Shown piece by piece: positions 45,400 to 55,232 of a stretch of DNA of 64,000 nucleotides (position 1 is its first letter; each line of letters opens with the position of its first letter). Below the pieces are notes generated by a model. That model was not told the DNA's origin, did not search any database, and was given only the letters and a program-made list of their open reading frames with translations. The stretch comes from an uncultured Eubacterium sp. (GTDB lineage Bacteria; Bacillota; Clostridia; Lachnospirales; Lachnospiraceae), in the NCBI GenBank assembly GCA_900545725.1, contig URAI01000005.1, positions 1 through 64,000 on the forward strand, read 5' to 3'. Both the position numbers and the translations under genes were made by a program.

Positions 45400-46218
45400 T
45401 CAGAAGCTTCCACCGCCACCGCCGGAATTACCTCCACCCGATGAACCACTGCTGCCACCTGATGATGAATTGTTTCCCCTGTCAATATGACGTGTTGTGA
45501 CAGTTGTATTAATAAATACGTCCTGCCTTGCATTAACATCAAAGCCATGATCCTTAGTATATGTCCTGCTATCCACAGTCATCTTAGACTTGGCATTATA
45601 CATCATAATAACAATAGCCACAGTAGCAGCCACTGCCGCTATCGCAGTCTTTATTCCGAATCTGTTAAACAGTCTGTACGATATACTCGTATTCATGCTT
45701 TTTTCAACAGCATTGACAAACTTTTTACAGCCTGCATAATAATCTCCGTCCGAAAGATACTTCTTAACACCAGATACCATATTATCCATATCAGACTGTG
45801 AAATATCACTTTTTGAATTACCTGAACTTGATATTCTGTACTTTCTTGATGTCATGTCAATAGCAAATGCTATGGCATCAGGCGATGAACTTTGTGATGT
45901 ATTATTATATCCATAATCATCAGCCGCCATCATCGTGCGAAGATATGTATCAAGCTGTGATTCTGTAAATCCATCCGTAAGCGTAACAATAAATATATCT
46001 GTCTTACAGTCATCTGATGATTTACTACACAGCTTTTCAAGCTTGCTTATTTCATCATCTGTAAGTATTCCCGCATTATCTGTTACATACTTCTTGGATG
46101 TACTATCCTGTGCATATACATTTACTGCAGCAATCCCCATAATAATCAAAGATAACATATAAATGGCAGTAAAAAATATTGTAAATGGCTTTAAAAAAAA
46201 CTTTGCATAATTTTTCAT
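45400..46218 (-). CDS. TPM-domain (YgcG-like) secreted/membrane protein
   Basis: 272 residues. N-terminal signal-anchor (about 8-36, ending NVYAQ), then the TPM domain (about 40-165: YVTDNAGILTDDEISKLEKL, DIFIVTLTDGF). A second helix is near 185-207, followed by a polar linker and a Ser/Gly C-terminus (GGSSGSSGGGNSGGGGGSF), typical of the YgcG family. The start at 46218 follows GGAATGGAGG. It is preceded closely by the zinc-ribbon gene and is probably one operon. Confidence 0.87.
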   Translation of the reverse strand: MKNYAKFFLKPFTIFFTAIYMLSLIIMGIAAVNVYAQDSTSKKYVTDNAGILTDDEISKLEKLCSKSSDDCKTDIFIVTLTDGFTESQLDTYLRTMMAADDYGYNNTSQSSSPDAIAFAIDMTSRKYRISSSGNSKSDISQSDMDNMVSGVKKYLSDGDYYAGCKKFVNAVEKSMNTSISYRLFNRFGIKTAIAAVAATVAIVIMMYNAKSKMTVDSRTYTKDHGFDVNARQDVFINTTVTTRHIDRGNNSSSGGSSGSSGGGNSGGGGGSF

Positions 46219-46256
46219 AATAACCTCCATTCCTAAGCAATTTTCTTATTCCAATG

Positions 46257-47372
46257 TCAGAAAAATAATCCTATAAGCATTGCTATTATAAGTGTCACAA
46301 CAAATATTATAAACCACCATACTACTGCTCTTTGTATACTTATCGGTCTGTCCGCCACTATCTTTCCTGTCTGACCATTTAACATAAACTGAAAATTCTT
46401 TCCATTATATCGGCAGTTAAGCATCCATACCGGCATAAGTGCATACTGGTTATGTATATTCCTTAAAGAAACATTATTACTTATAACATTATAGCCTGAA
46501 TATCCATTTATAGTACTTCTTGCTATCTGTGTTATGTATTCGTTAATTCTCGGCTCAATTCTTCCAATCATATCCTTATCCGTATAATTATATCTTTCTG
46601 ACAGATAACCTGACAGGTAAGGCATCTCAAATGGTACAAGCTCCGAATAGTTATACGGCTCTAACTTATCCATAACTCCATCGTTAAGCTTTACAGAAGC
46701 ATCTGCCGGAACCTTTTCAAATACAGCTGATACATTTCTATATACCTTATAATGGTCAGTATAAATATATTCCGTATCCCCACGCTCTTCTCTTCTTACA
46801 TTCTCTGCATTGGCATGCATATCTGACTCACCATAATAGTCATATAGCCAGAATGGTGCATATACACCTGATATCTTATCAATCGTACTTTGTGTCGCAA
46901 GTGTCTTAGGTGTAAGAAGTCCTTTTTTTAACCATCCCTTATATATATTCACAGCCTGTTCTTTATTAATCTTAAATGGTATTACCCTATCCGGTCTGAA
47001 CTCTCCCTGCAATCTGTCTTCAACAAGTGACGGATTACCGCAAAACGAGCATATTACCGCAGATGTATATTCATCAGTTACAAGCTCTGCACCACAACTC
47101 TGACAATGATATATCTTCATATTACCATTGTTAAAATTACGTGTTTCATTGTAATCTGATGAAAATTCACCATTATCTCCAAAATCTTTACCATCTGATT
47201 CGTTTTCTTCTGTGTTATTATTGTCTGCCTGCCCTGTAACAGTATCCTGATAAATATTCTTATATTCATCCATTCCAATCTGCCTTCCACATTGTGGACA
47301 TGCAAGCTTTTGTGATGCACTATCAAATTCCATCGCAGCCCCACACGAAGGACACTTATATGTAATTGGCAT
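46257..47372 (-). CDS. Double zinc-ribbon membrane protein
   Basis: 371 residues. First zinc ribbon CPSCGAAMEF...CPQCGRQIG (residues 8-31), an acidic Asn-rich linker, a second ribbon CQSCGAELV...CSFCGN (about 90-113), then a domain with RVIPFKINKEQAV and YAPFWLYDYYGE, and one C-terminal helix (about 348-370). This architecture commonly stands beside TPM/YgcG proteins. Function unknown, perhaps membrane stress or quality control by analogy. Confidence 0.82.
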   Translation of the reverse strand: MPITYKCPSCGAAMEFDSASQKLACPQCGRQIGMDEYKNIYQDTVTGQADNNNTEENESDGKDFGDNGEFSSDYNETRNFNNGNMKIYHCQSCGAELVTDEYTSAVICSFCGNPSLVEDRLQGEFRPDRVIPFKINKEQAVNIYKGWLKKGLLTPKTLATQSTIDKISGVYAPFWLYDYYGESDMHANAENVRREERGDTEYIYTDHYKVYRNVSAVFEKVPADASVKLNDGVMDKLEPYNYSELVPFEMPYLSGYLSERYNYTDKDMIGRIEPRINEYITQIARSTINGYSGYNVISNNVSLRNIHNQYALMPVWMLNCRYNGKNFQFMLNGQTGKIVADRPISIQRAVVWWFIIFVVTLIIAMLIGLFF

Positions 47373-47679
47373 ATTATTCCCCTTAGGTTATCGCATTAAG
47401 AATTACCATAATAACGCTTATTAATAATTAATTTAAACTATCTTTATATTGTATCGTTTTTCTTATTGCGACATTCCCTTTTCCTTTCTGCTTAAATTTA
47501 ATATTAACATTTTGTTCATATTTCATTTTCATTTTTTTAACAACTTGCACACTAAATCTTCACTTTTTCTAAATAGAATAAAAGTGAATTAAAGATATAG
47601 ACATTTTAATATATTAAAGCTAACCATTTTAATATATTAATAATACATATAATTTTTGATTTTCATTATACTTTTAATA
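47373..47679. other. AT-rich intergenic region
   Basis: No gene. The DNA is unusually AT-rich with a repeated ATTTTAATATATTAA (about 47604 and 47629). It precedes the candidate small RNA. Confidence 0.5.
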
Positions 47680-47747
47680 GACGGGTTGTTACAAACAACT
47701 CTCCTCCCTCTTTTTAATCTCCCACATTATCATGTGGGAGATTTTTT
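47680..47747 (+). ncRNA. Candidate small regulatory RNA with CU-rich segment
   Basis: A -10-like TATACT at 47667-47672 suggests a transcript from about 47680. It would contain a hairpin GGTTGTT-ACAA-ACAACTC, a single-stranded CU-rich stretch (CTCTCCTCCCTC, about 47699-47710) complementary to Shine-Dalgarno sequences, and a perfect 11-bp terminator (ATCTCCCACAT...ATGTGGGAGAT, then six T). No plus-strand gene ends upstream to own this terminator; the nearest frame is minus strand. The -35 is weak, so the promoter is uncertain. Confidence 0.55.
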
Positions 47748-47896
47748 AGAAAATGCTCTAATATAATTATATACTCTCTTACGGCTACTGAAATAATCTT
47801 AAAATATTACTTTTAGAAATATTAATTCACATAAAACTAAACATATCTCTTGAAAATTCCACTTAAAATATCCCCCAAAATCATACCATACAAAAT

Positions 47897-48187
47897 CTAT
47901 ATTATGAAATTAGAGGCAATCATCATCACTATTCCCACAACCAGCATTATAATTCCGACCTTTCTATCCTTTATAACTACAGGCGAATTAAGATCCTTTT
48001 TATCTCTCTGGTCATAAAAAAGATTCCACTGATGCTTGGAATTACTAATCTTTACTATTCCGATAAATGCCACAACGAGTCCTATAAAAAAACACATAAA
48101 TCCAATAAATGGCCAATATGATGTTCCTGCATACGCCTCACTGTCATTAAAATCAATATCACATGCTATTCTTTGTAAAAAATACAT
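47897..48187 (-). CDS. Small two-helix membrane protein
   Basis: 96 residues. Helices at about 26-46 (YWPFIGFMCFFIGLVVAFIG) and 76-95 (VGIIMLVVGIVMMIASNFII), with a charged loop NSKHQWNLFYDQRDKKDLN between. Family not recognised. A GGCTGCC-rich region with no strong ribosome site precedes it. Confidence 0.6.
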   Translation of the reverse strand: MYFLQRIACDIDFNDSEAYAGTSYWPFIGFMCFFIGLVVAFIGIVKISNSKHQWNLFYDQRDKKDLNSPVVIKDRKVGIIMLVVGIVMMIASNFII

Positions 48188-48381
48188 TGGCAGCCTCCAT
48201 TAATATATATTTACACATAATTATACAACATATTATGCATTATTAACAACAATATTTTCAGACATTATCATCATTATTACAATAAAATATAAAATTTATC
48301 ACTCTTTATTTTATTATTTACCTTTTAATTTTGACAATTTTGAGATATAATGACATATATAAAAATCTAGGAGGTAATTAT

Positions 48382-49245
48382 ATGTTAGTATCAGCTAAAG
48401 ACATGTTAGAAAAAGCACGCGCAGGAAAGTATGCTGTCGGTCATTTCAACATCAATAATCTTGAGTGGGCAAAGGCTATCCTGCTTACAGCCCAGGAAAT
48501 GAATTCACCTGTAATTCTTGGCGTGTCAGAAGGTGCCGGTAAGTACATGGGGGGATTTAAGACAATTACAGGAATGGTCAATGGTCTTATTGAAGGACTT
48601 AATATCACAGTTCCTGTTGCTCTTCATCTCGATCACGGTACATTTGAGGGATGCCTTAAGTGTGTAGAAGCAGGATTCTCATCAATTATGTTTGATGGTT
48701 CACACTATCCAATTGAAGAGAATATCGAAAAGACTAAAGAATTAATCAAGATTGTAAGAGAAAAGGGCATGTCTCTTGAAGCTGAGGTTGGTGCCATCGG
48801 TGGAGAAGAAGATGGCGTTGTAGGTATGGGTGAATGTGCAGATCCTAATGAATGTAAGGCTATTGCTGATTTAGGTGTAGACATGCTCGCTGCCGGAATT
48901 GGTAATATCCACGGTAAATATCCTGCTAACTGGCCAGGTCTTAGCTTTGAAACACTCGCTGCCGTTAAAGAAAAGATTGGTGATATGCCATTAGTATTAC
49001 ATGGTGGTACAGGTATTCCTACAGATATGATTAAGAAAGCTATTTCACTTGGAGTTGCAAAGATTAATGTCAATACAGAGTGTCAGCTCGCTTTCGCTGC
49101 TGCAACAAGAAAGTATATCGAAGAAGGTAAGGATCTTGAGGGTAAGGGATTTGACCCAAGAAAGCTTCTTGCTCCAGGTACAGAGGCTATCAAGGCTACT
49201 GTACGTGAAAAGATTGAACTTTTCGGTTCAGCAAATAAGGCATGA
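48382..49245 (+). CDS. fba: Class II fructose-1,6-bisphosphate aldolase
   Basis: 287 residues. Zinc ligands: ALHLDHG (His), EAEVGAIGG (Glu), GNIHGKYP (His), LHGGTGIP (His). MFDGSHYPIEEN and INVNTECQLAF are further class II signatures. It cleaves the product of the PPi-PFK encoded at 22 kb. GGAGG lies nine bases before ATG 48382. Confidence 0.96.
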   Translation: MLVSAKDMLEKARAGKYAVGHFNINNLEWAKAILLTAQEMNSPVILGVSEGAGKYMGGFKTITGMVNGLIEGLNITVPVALHLDHGTFEGCLKCVEAGFSSIMFDGSHYPIEENIEKTKELIKIVREKGMSLEAEVGAIGGEEDGVVGMGECADPNECKAIADLGVDMLAAGIGNIHGKYPANWPGLSFETLAAVKEKIGDMPLVLHGGTGIPTDMIKKAISLGVAKINVNTECQLAFAAATRKYIEEGKDLEGKGFDPRKLLAPGTEAIKATVREKIELFGSANKA

Positions 49246-49343
49246 TTATATAATTATATTTAAAATAATTATTTTTTAGCGTAATCTATATTATAGCAAT
49301 ATTATATATAGTATTCCGTATGCTATGCTTTTTATAATTTATT

Positions 49344-49439
49344 ATATATGGAGCTGCCGCATAAAAAGTTTATATAGGACATATCAGATACTCTTATTCT
49401 ATATATTCTTTCTTAATGCAGCCGCTCCATATATTTTTT
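49344..49439 (+). terminator. Rho-independent terminator of fba
   Basis: ATATATGGAGCTGCCGCAT and ATGCAGCCGCTCCATATAT (two mismatches) enclose an inner hairpin, followed by TTTTTTA. Confidence 0.85.
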
Positions 49440-49490
49440 ATTTATTGGATATACATATATCTTTTAATAAAGATTTCAAAAAATAAGACA

Positions 49491-49569
49491 GTGGCTTTGT
49501 GCTGCAGGTATCGCAAAGTATCTTTATCCGTTGACAGATTTATTAAAATACCTGCGGAATGGAGTTTTT
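49491..49569 (+). repeat. Partial R1-type leader before sortase gene
   Basis: GGCTTTGTGCTGCAGGTATC and GCAAAGTA form the Nnn-TTTGTG hairpin, then ATACCTGCGGAATGGAG immediately before ATG. The left modules are missing. Confidence 0.6.
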
Positions 49570-50400
49570 ATGAATAATCCCCCTGTATCAGCCCATAAAA
49601 AAAATAATTCGGGAAACATTTTACGCAATATAATACTTATTATTGCAATATGTTTATTTGTATATTCTACCTATAAACTGACAGACATTTATCTGGAATA
49701 TAAAAAAGGAACAGATATATATAACAATATAGACTCTTCTGTACTTGATAATAACAATCCTGATGCTCTTGTAATTACCGATGATAATGGCGATACAACT
49801 ACTGCCGAGATTCCATTTACATATAATCATGCGGCTCTCTTATCCATTAATCCGGAAGGACTTGGATATATATACATACCCTCTATAGATACAAGACTTC
49901 CAATTGCACAGACAACTGATAATGATTATTACTTAACTCATGCATTTGAAGGCACCTATAATGGCAACGGCTGTATATTTGAAGATTATCGTATTGAGGA
50001 TAAGCTTAATTCATCCAATATTATCCTTTATGGCCATAATATGAAAAACGGAAGTATGTTTGGACAGCTTTCTAAATATCAGGATTATTCATTCTGGAAT
50101 ACACCTGGGAATGATATATTTTACATATATACAGAGGATAATATTACGATGTACCGCATATTCAGTGCATATATCAGCGAACCTGTAAGTGATACATATA
50201 CTTTTAATTTTTCTTCAAAAGATAGCCTTAGGCAATATGCTGCTGATATGAAGGCTAATTCTTTATATCCTACTGATGTTGACATAACACAGACAACACA
50301 GGTTGTTACACTGTCAACCTGCACAAAAGATGGAAGCAGACGTTTTATTATTCATGGTACATATGTTGGAAAAATGGCACTTAATACTGACATTTATTAA
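49570..50400 (+). CDS. srtB: Class B sortase
   Basis: 276 residues. Cytoplasmic N-terminus, membrane helix about 19-40 (RNIILIIAICLFVYSTYK), then the beta-barrel sortase domain. Catalytic residues: H156 in LYGHNM, C251 in VTLSTC, R258 in GSRRFIIHG. Class B sortases attach NPQTN-like or related motif proteins or pilins to peptidoglycan. No candidate substrate gene lies nearby. ATG 49570 follows GGAATGGAG. Confidence 0.93.
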   Translation: MNNPPVSAHKKNNSGNILRNIILIIAICLFVYSTYKLTDIYLEYKKGTDIYNNIDSSVLDNNNPDALVITDDNGDTTTAEIPFTYNHAALLSINPEGLGYIYIPSIDTRLPIAQTTDNDYYLTHAFEGTYNGNGCIFEDYRIEDKLNSSNIILYGHNMKNGSMFGQLSKYQDYSFWNTPGNDIFYIYTEDNITMYRIFSAYISEPVSDTYTFNFSSKDSLRQYAADMKANSLYPTDVDITQTTQVVTLSTCTKDGSRRFIIHGTYVGKMALNTDIY

Positions 50401-50500
50401 TATTATTAAATAAAAAACAAAAAAAGGCTTGCAATATTGAGTAATATGAGTTATTTTATTAACAGGCAATGATTTGCCATTAATTAAATAGTAGAACAAC

Positions 50501-50552
50501 GGCGTTCCATAATTATATCTACACATATATAATATTATGGAATGCCTTTTTT
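50501..50552 (+). terminator. Rho-independent terminator of srtB
   Basis: GGCGTTCCATAATTATAT...ATATTATGGAATGCC (one G-T pair), then TTTTTT. It ends 50 bp before glnN. Confidence 0.88.
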
Positions 50553-50602
50553 AGTTTTACTAATAGAATACTAAATAAATGAAAAGAAAGGAATACTAAA
50601 TT

Positions 50603-52714
50603 ATGAGTGAAAAATTTAATGTAGCTGATATTTTCGGCGAGAATGTGTTTAATGACACTGTAATGAAAGAGCGTTTACCAAAGAACGTCTACAAAAACCT
50701 CAAGCTTGCAATGGCAGGCGAGAAAGAATTAACATTATCAGATGCAGACGTAATTGCCAATGCAATGAAGGACTGGGCTATCGAAAAGGGAGCAACTCAT
50801 TATACTCACTGGTTCCAGCCTCTTACAGGCACAACTGCTGAAAAGCATGATTCATTTATTTCAGCACCTAAGGAAAATGGAAAGGTTCTCATGGAGTTTT
50901 CCGGTAAAGAACTTATAAAGGGTGAACCAGATGCTTCTTCTTTCCCATCTGGTGGTCTTAGAGCTACATTTGAAGCAAGAGGATATACAGCCTGGGATTG
51001 TACTTCTCCAGCATTTGTACGTGAGGGTGCAGGCGGTGCTATACTTTGTATCCCAACTGCTTTCTGCTCATATAAAGGTGAAGCTCTTGATCAGAAGACA
51101 CCTCTTCTTCGTTCTATGGATGCAATCAACGAACAGGCTCTTCGTATCTTAAAATTATTTGGAAATACAACATCTAATAAGGTAACTCCTTCTGTTGGTG
51201 CTGAACAGGAATATTTCATCGTAGACAGAGATAAATATTTACAGAGAAAGGATCTTATCTTCTCAGGACGTACACTTTTCGGTGCTATGCCTCCTAAGGG
51301 ACAGGAACTTGATGACCATTACTTTGGTAACATCCGTGAAAGAATTGCCTCATTCATGAAAGATGTTAATAAAGAATTATGGAAGCTTGGAGTATCTGCT
51401 AAGACACAGCATAACGAAGTTGCTCCTGCACAGCATGAATTAGCTCCAATCTATGCACAGTGTAATATTGCCACAGATAATAACCAGCTTACAATGGAAG
51501 TATTAAAAAAGGTGGCATACCGTCATAACCTTGTATGCCTTCTCCATGAGAAGCCATTTGCAGGCGTTAATGGTTCAGGTAAGCACAATAACTGGTCTAT
51601 CACAACTGATGATGGAATCAATCTTCTTGAGCCGGGTAAGACACCTCATGATAATATCCAGTTCTTATTAGTACTCGGTGCTGTTATGAAAGCTGTTGAT
51701 ACACACGCTGACCTTCTTCGTGAATCAGCTTCATGTGTAGGTAACGACCACAGATTAGGTGCTAATGAAGCTCCACCGGCAGTTATTTCTATGTTCCTTG
51801 GTGAACAGCTTGAAGATGTTGTTATGCAGCTTATTGACAAGGGAGATGCTACAAGCTCAATCCAGAAGGGTAAGTTAAAGACCGGTGCTTCTACTCTTCC
51901 TGACCTTAATAAGGATGCTACAGACAGAAACAGAACATCACCATTTGCTTTCACAGGTAATAAGTTTGAATTCCGTATGGTTGGTTCTTCTGACTCTATT
52001 GCTCCTGCAAATGTCGTTCTTAACACTATCGTTGCTGAAAGCTTTAAAGAAATTGCCGATGAACTTGAGGGTGTTGAAAACTTTGACATGGCTTGTCATG
52101 ATATGATTAAGAAGCTCTTCACTGACCACCACAGAATCGTATTTAATGGAAATGGTTATACTGATGAATGGATTGCTGAAGCAGCAAGAAGAGGTTTACC
52201 AAATATTCCTTCTATGGTTGATGCAATTCCTGCACTTACAACCAAAAAAGCTATTAATTTATTTGAATCATTTGGAGTATTTACAGAAGCAGAGCTTAAG
52301 TCAAGAGCTGAGATTAAGTATGAAGCTTACGCTAAAGCAATCAATATTGAAGCAAAGTCTATGATAGATATAGCCGGAAAGCAGATTATTCCTGCAGTTA
52401 TTTCCTACACAACAGAACTTGCCAACGCTGTTATCACTGTATCAGAAGCCGGTGTTGATTCTTCTGTACAGAAGGAACTTCTTGATACAATAACAGGTTA
52501 CTTAAAGGATATGAAGTCTGCTTATGCTAAATTAGTAGATGTTACTGAAAAAGGTTCATCTGTTGAAGGTGCTAAGGAACAGGCTACATATTACAGAGAT
52601 ATAGTTAAGACAACAATGGATGAATTAAGAGCTCCTGCCGATGCTCTTGAAATGATTGTTGACAAAGAATATTGGCCATTCCCTTCATATGGCGACCTTA
52701 TGTTTGAGGTTTAA
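50603..52714 (+). CDS. glnN: Glutamine synthetase type III
   Basis: Makes glutamine from glutamate, ammonia and ATP. 703 residues, the size of the dodecameric GSIII family (GSI is about 470). Signatures: [65 protein letters not shown] and a [16 protein letters not shown] metal and substrate region. GAAAGGA precedes the start. Confidence 0.97.
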   Translation: MSEKFNVADIFGENVFNDTVMKERLPKNVYKNLKLAMAGEKELTLSDADVIANAMKDWAIEKGATHYTHWFQPLTGTTAEKHDSFISAPKENGKVLMEFSGKELIKGEPDASSFPSGGLRATFEARGYTAWDCTSPAFVREGAGGAILCIPTAFCSYKGEALDQKTPLLRSMDAINEQALRILKLFGNTTSNKVTPSVGAEQEYFIVDRDKYLQRKDLIFSGRTLFGAMPPKGQELDDHYFGNIRERIASFMKDVNKELWKLGVSAKTQHNEVAPAQHELAPIYAQCNIATDNNQLTMEVLKKVAYRHNLVCLLHEKPFAGVNGSGKHNNWSITTDDGINLLEPGKTPHDNIQFLLVLGAVMKAVDTHADLLRESASCVGNDHRLGANEAPPAVISMFLGEQLEDVVMQLIDKGDATSSIQKGKLKTGASTLPDLNKDATDRNRTSPFAFTGNKFEFRMVGSSDSIAPANVVLNTIVAESFKEIADELEGVENFDMACHDMIKKLFTDHHRIVFNGNGYTDEWIAEAARRGLPNIPSMVDAIPALTTKKAINLFESFGVFTEAELKSRAEIKYEAYAKAINIEAKSMIDIAGKQIIPAVISYTTELANAVITVSEAGVDSSVQKELLDTITGYLKDMKSAYAKLVDVTEKGSSVEGAKEQATYYRDIVKTTMDELRAPADALEMIVDKEYWPFPSYGDLMFEV

Positions 52715-53036
52715 TTCAAAGAATAATATATTGCTATACATTCAGACTATATGGCATTGGGAAACTTATTTTAGTTTTTCCAATGCTGCCGCAACGGCAG
52801 ATTATCATATATACAAAGGTCTGCCGGGCCGCATAAACAAGACATATATTTTATATATGTACTCATAAATAGTATTCTTTAACATAGAGAAACCCCACTG
52901 CTTAATTGCAGTGGGGTTTCTTTTAATAATATCCATAAAAACTGTCTTATATCTTAAATTCACTTATTAGAATACTTTATTAAAATACCGGTTAGTATTA
53001 TATGTTAAAATGATTTATCAGCATAATTCGTTAATA
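52715..53036. other. Intergenic region after glnN
   Basis: Holds a small CTGCCGCAACGGCAG hairpin (about 52786-52801) and the terminator at 52888-52924. No gene. Confidence 0.55.
52888..52924 (+). terminator. Rho-independent terminator of glnN
   Basis: GAAACCCCACTGC-TTAATT-GCAGTGGGGTTTC, a perfect 13-bp stem, then TTTT. Confidence 0.95.
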
Positions 53037-54524
53037 TTATAATTTATCTTCAAATAAAACCTTTCCGTCTATAAATGTCTTAAACATACATATCATAACT
53101 ATTGGAAGACTTATCACAAAATATATCGCTTCATTCTGTGTCAAGCCTTTATCTATATAGCTTTGAATTATCATTATTAATCTTTTTGCAAATACTGAAG
53201 CTGCTATTATTAATATTACTAACACAACTATAATATCAAGAATAATTCCTATTTTAGCAAGAACTGCTGCGTCTAAAAATGCTTTTGTTATAGGAAATAT
53301 CAATGATACCATATTATTTTTACTAAAGATTCCTACATTTAAGAAAAACAATATAGGTATCATATACATTATACATCCATATATTATTGCTTTACGGTTA
53401 TAATACACATATTTTATCTTTTTCATTATTCCTAATACAGATAATATAAGTCCGACAGGGAAAATAACTATACATAATAATGACTTAAATATATCAACTG
53501 TCTTCATCTTATTATTAATATATGACCCCCATATCTTTATAAATGAAGCTAAGGCACATATTCCTGCAAGTATTGCTCCTGCCATAGGGAAACATATAAT
53601 AATAAACGGATATAAAACCATTACCCATTTAATTAATCCCGCATATGCAAAATCAGCTTGTGTTAATTTTGTTTGTGAGGTATTACTTTGTACCGGATTA
53701 TTTTGTACAGGATTGTTTTGAATTAAATTACTTTTTGCCGGATTGCTCTTTACTGTTTCTTCTGTGCTATCCGTTTTCCCATCTGCCATATCTGCTGTTA
53801 CCTGTTTAGATTTTTCCGGTACTGTTTCTTGTGTCACAGCTTCTTCTGACGATGTATCCTCCTCCGTCATTGTGGCAATATCTGTTGGTTCTACTTCTGT
53901 TCCTGCTTCCTGGGCTTCTATTTCAGAGCTTTCCGGTTCTGTTTCTTCTATTACAGCTCCTTCTGTTACAGCTTCTTCTGACGATGTATCATCTGTCATT
54001 TCAGTAGTATCGGCTGATGTTATGTCTGATTCCTCTACAGGTGTATCCTGTGTTGTTTCAGCGGTATCAGTTGATGCTGCATCTGATTCTGCTTCTTTTG
54101 TTGCTTCTTTACTTTCTACAGTGACATCAGCCTGCAAATTATGCTGTTGCATATCTTCTGGATTATCAGGCTTCATAAGCTCTGACTCCTCTCTTATTGC
54201 TTCTGCCTCTGCGATATTATCTGCACTTGTATCATCCAGATTATCTTCATCAGAACCATTATCGTATATAAATGGTTCAATCGGCTTATCATCTTCTTTG
54301 CTGTTTTCCTTTAACACATCCATAAATTCCAATCCGACTATTGAACGGAACATCTCCGGATGCTGATTAAAGCCTTCATATAACTGTTTTGCAACATGCG
54401 CATCCGTTATATCAACATTTGTTAATATCTTCCGGATACGCTCCTGTTCTAACAGAGCTCTGCTATAATCCTCCTGTGAATCAAAATCTTCAATACTAAG
54501 TGCAACATTTCTAAAATATGCCAT
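53037..54524 (-). CDS. Membrane protein with acidic low-complexity N-terminal half
   Basis: 495 residues, family not recognised. An N-terminal folded segment (1-90: SQEDYSRALLEQERIRKILT) leads into about 200 residues of Glu/Thr/Ser/Asp-rich sequence with internal repeats (DTSSEEAVT appears twice; NPVQNNPVQ near the end). The C-terminal half has about five membrane helices (from about 295). The gap to luxS is 19 bp, so the two are probably one transcript. Confidence 0.75.
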   Translation of the reverse strand: MAYFRNVALSIEDFDSQEDYSRALLEQERIRKILTNVDITDAHVAKQLYEGFNQHPEMFRSIVGLEFMDVLKENSKEDDKPIEPFIYDNGSDEDNLDDTSADNIAEAEAIREESELMKPDNPEDMQQHNLQADVTVESKEATKEAESDAASTDTAETTQDTPVEESDITSADTTEMTDDTSSEEAVTEGAVIEETEPESSEIEAQEAGTEVEPTDIATMTEEDTSSEEAVTQETVPEKSKQVTADMADGKTDSTEETVKSNPAKSNLIQNNPVQNNPVQSNTSQTKLTQADFAYAGLIKWVMVLYPFIIICFPMAGAILAGICALASFIKIWGSYINNKMKTVDIFKSLLCIVIFPVGLILSVLGIMKKIKYVYYNRKAIIYGCIMYMIPILFFLNVGIFSKNNMVSLIFPITKAFLDAAVLAKIGIILDIIVVLVILIIAASVFAKRLIMIIQSYIDKGLTQNEAIYFVISLPIVMICMFKTFIDGKVLFEDKL

Positions 54525-54543
54525 TTATTTATCCCCTCATTTG

Positions 54544-55023
54544 TTATTCAGGATAAACCAACCTTTCCTCTGTTGGATTATCAAGAACTTCTTCTTTAAA
54601 TTTTTTCATGTATATCTTCGCAAGCTTAAGATTGTTATCCAGATAATTACCACAGTCACGAGGTGAATATCCCGGTATCTCACCTTCATAAGCAAGCACA
54701 AAATCAGCGGCTTTCCTTAAAATTCCTATTATATCCTTAGACTGTAAATCGCCTGCAAATATAACATAAAATCCTGTACGGCAGCCCATAGGTCCAAAAT
54801 ATATTGTCTTTTCAGCCCACTCACTGTCATTTCTTAAAAAAGTAGCTACCAGATGTTCTATTGTATGAATCCCAGGATTATCCATAGGCGGCTCCTCATT
54901 CGGTCTTGTAAATCTTAAATCAAATGTAGTTATAACCTGCTCTCCAAGATAATCTTTTCTTGATACATACACGCCTGTCAGCAGGTTAAGATGATTAACA
55001 GTAAAACTTGCTATCTTATTCAT
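54544..55023 (-). CDS. luxS: S-ribosylhomocysteine lyase, AI-2 synthase
   Basis: Splits S-ribosylhomocysteine into homocysteine and the AI-2 precursor DPD. 159 residues. The metal site is complete: H53 and H57 in GIHTIEHLVA and C123 in PRDCGN. The catalytic Cys is C81 in GPMGCRTGFYVI. It works after MtnN (14.5 kb), and its homocysteine can be methylated by the MetE-family enzyme (19.4 kb). It has its own AAGGAG, with an R2 leader repeat about 45 bp upstream. Confidence 0.97.
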   Translation of the reverse strand: MNKIASFTVNHLNLLTGVYVSRKDYLGEQVITTFDLRFTRPNEEPPMDNPGIHTIEHLVATFLRNDSEWAEKTIYFGPMGCRTGFYVIFAGDLQSKDIIGILRKAADFVLAYEGEIPGYSPRDCGNYLDNNLKLAKIYMKKFKEEVLDNPTEERLVYPE

Positions 55024-55065
55024 TATTCACATTCTCCTTTTCTGATATTTCAGATATTAATATAC

Positions 55066-55155
55066 TAATCCTCATTTCTGAGCAACTTTGTTGCGAAGAG
55101 GCGAAGAAAAATCCGCACAGGCGATTATTCTTCTGCCATCAATGGCCATCTGTGA
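55066..55155 (-). repeat. R2 hairpin leader repeat upstream of luxS
   Basis: On the minus strand: GGCCATTGATGGCAGAAGAA, TAATCGCCTGTGCGGATTTT, TCTTCGCCTCTTCGCAACAA, AGTTGCTCAGAAATGAGGAT. Same order as 9309-9417. Here its AAATGAGGAT end is followed by 40 bp and a second ribosome site before luxS. Confidence 0.85.
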
Positions 55156-55232
55156 TACCTTGCAGCTTAAATATAAAATTTAACCTTACAAAAATATTTT
55201 ATAGTTACATATCTATAGCTTCTATTGTACCC

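Larger units (their letters stand above)
49246..49569. other. Intergenic region with terminator and leader repeat
   Basis: Contains the fba terminator (49344-49439) and a partial R1 leader (49491-49569). No gene. Confidence 0.6.

Noticed and set aside
53743..54366. 207-codon plus-strand frame rich in Ser and Val
   Set aside because: Antisense of the Glu/Thr-rich repeat region of the minus-strand gene. The composition is a by-product of those codons.
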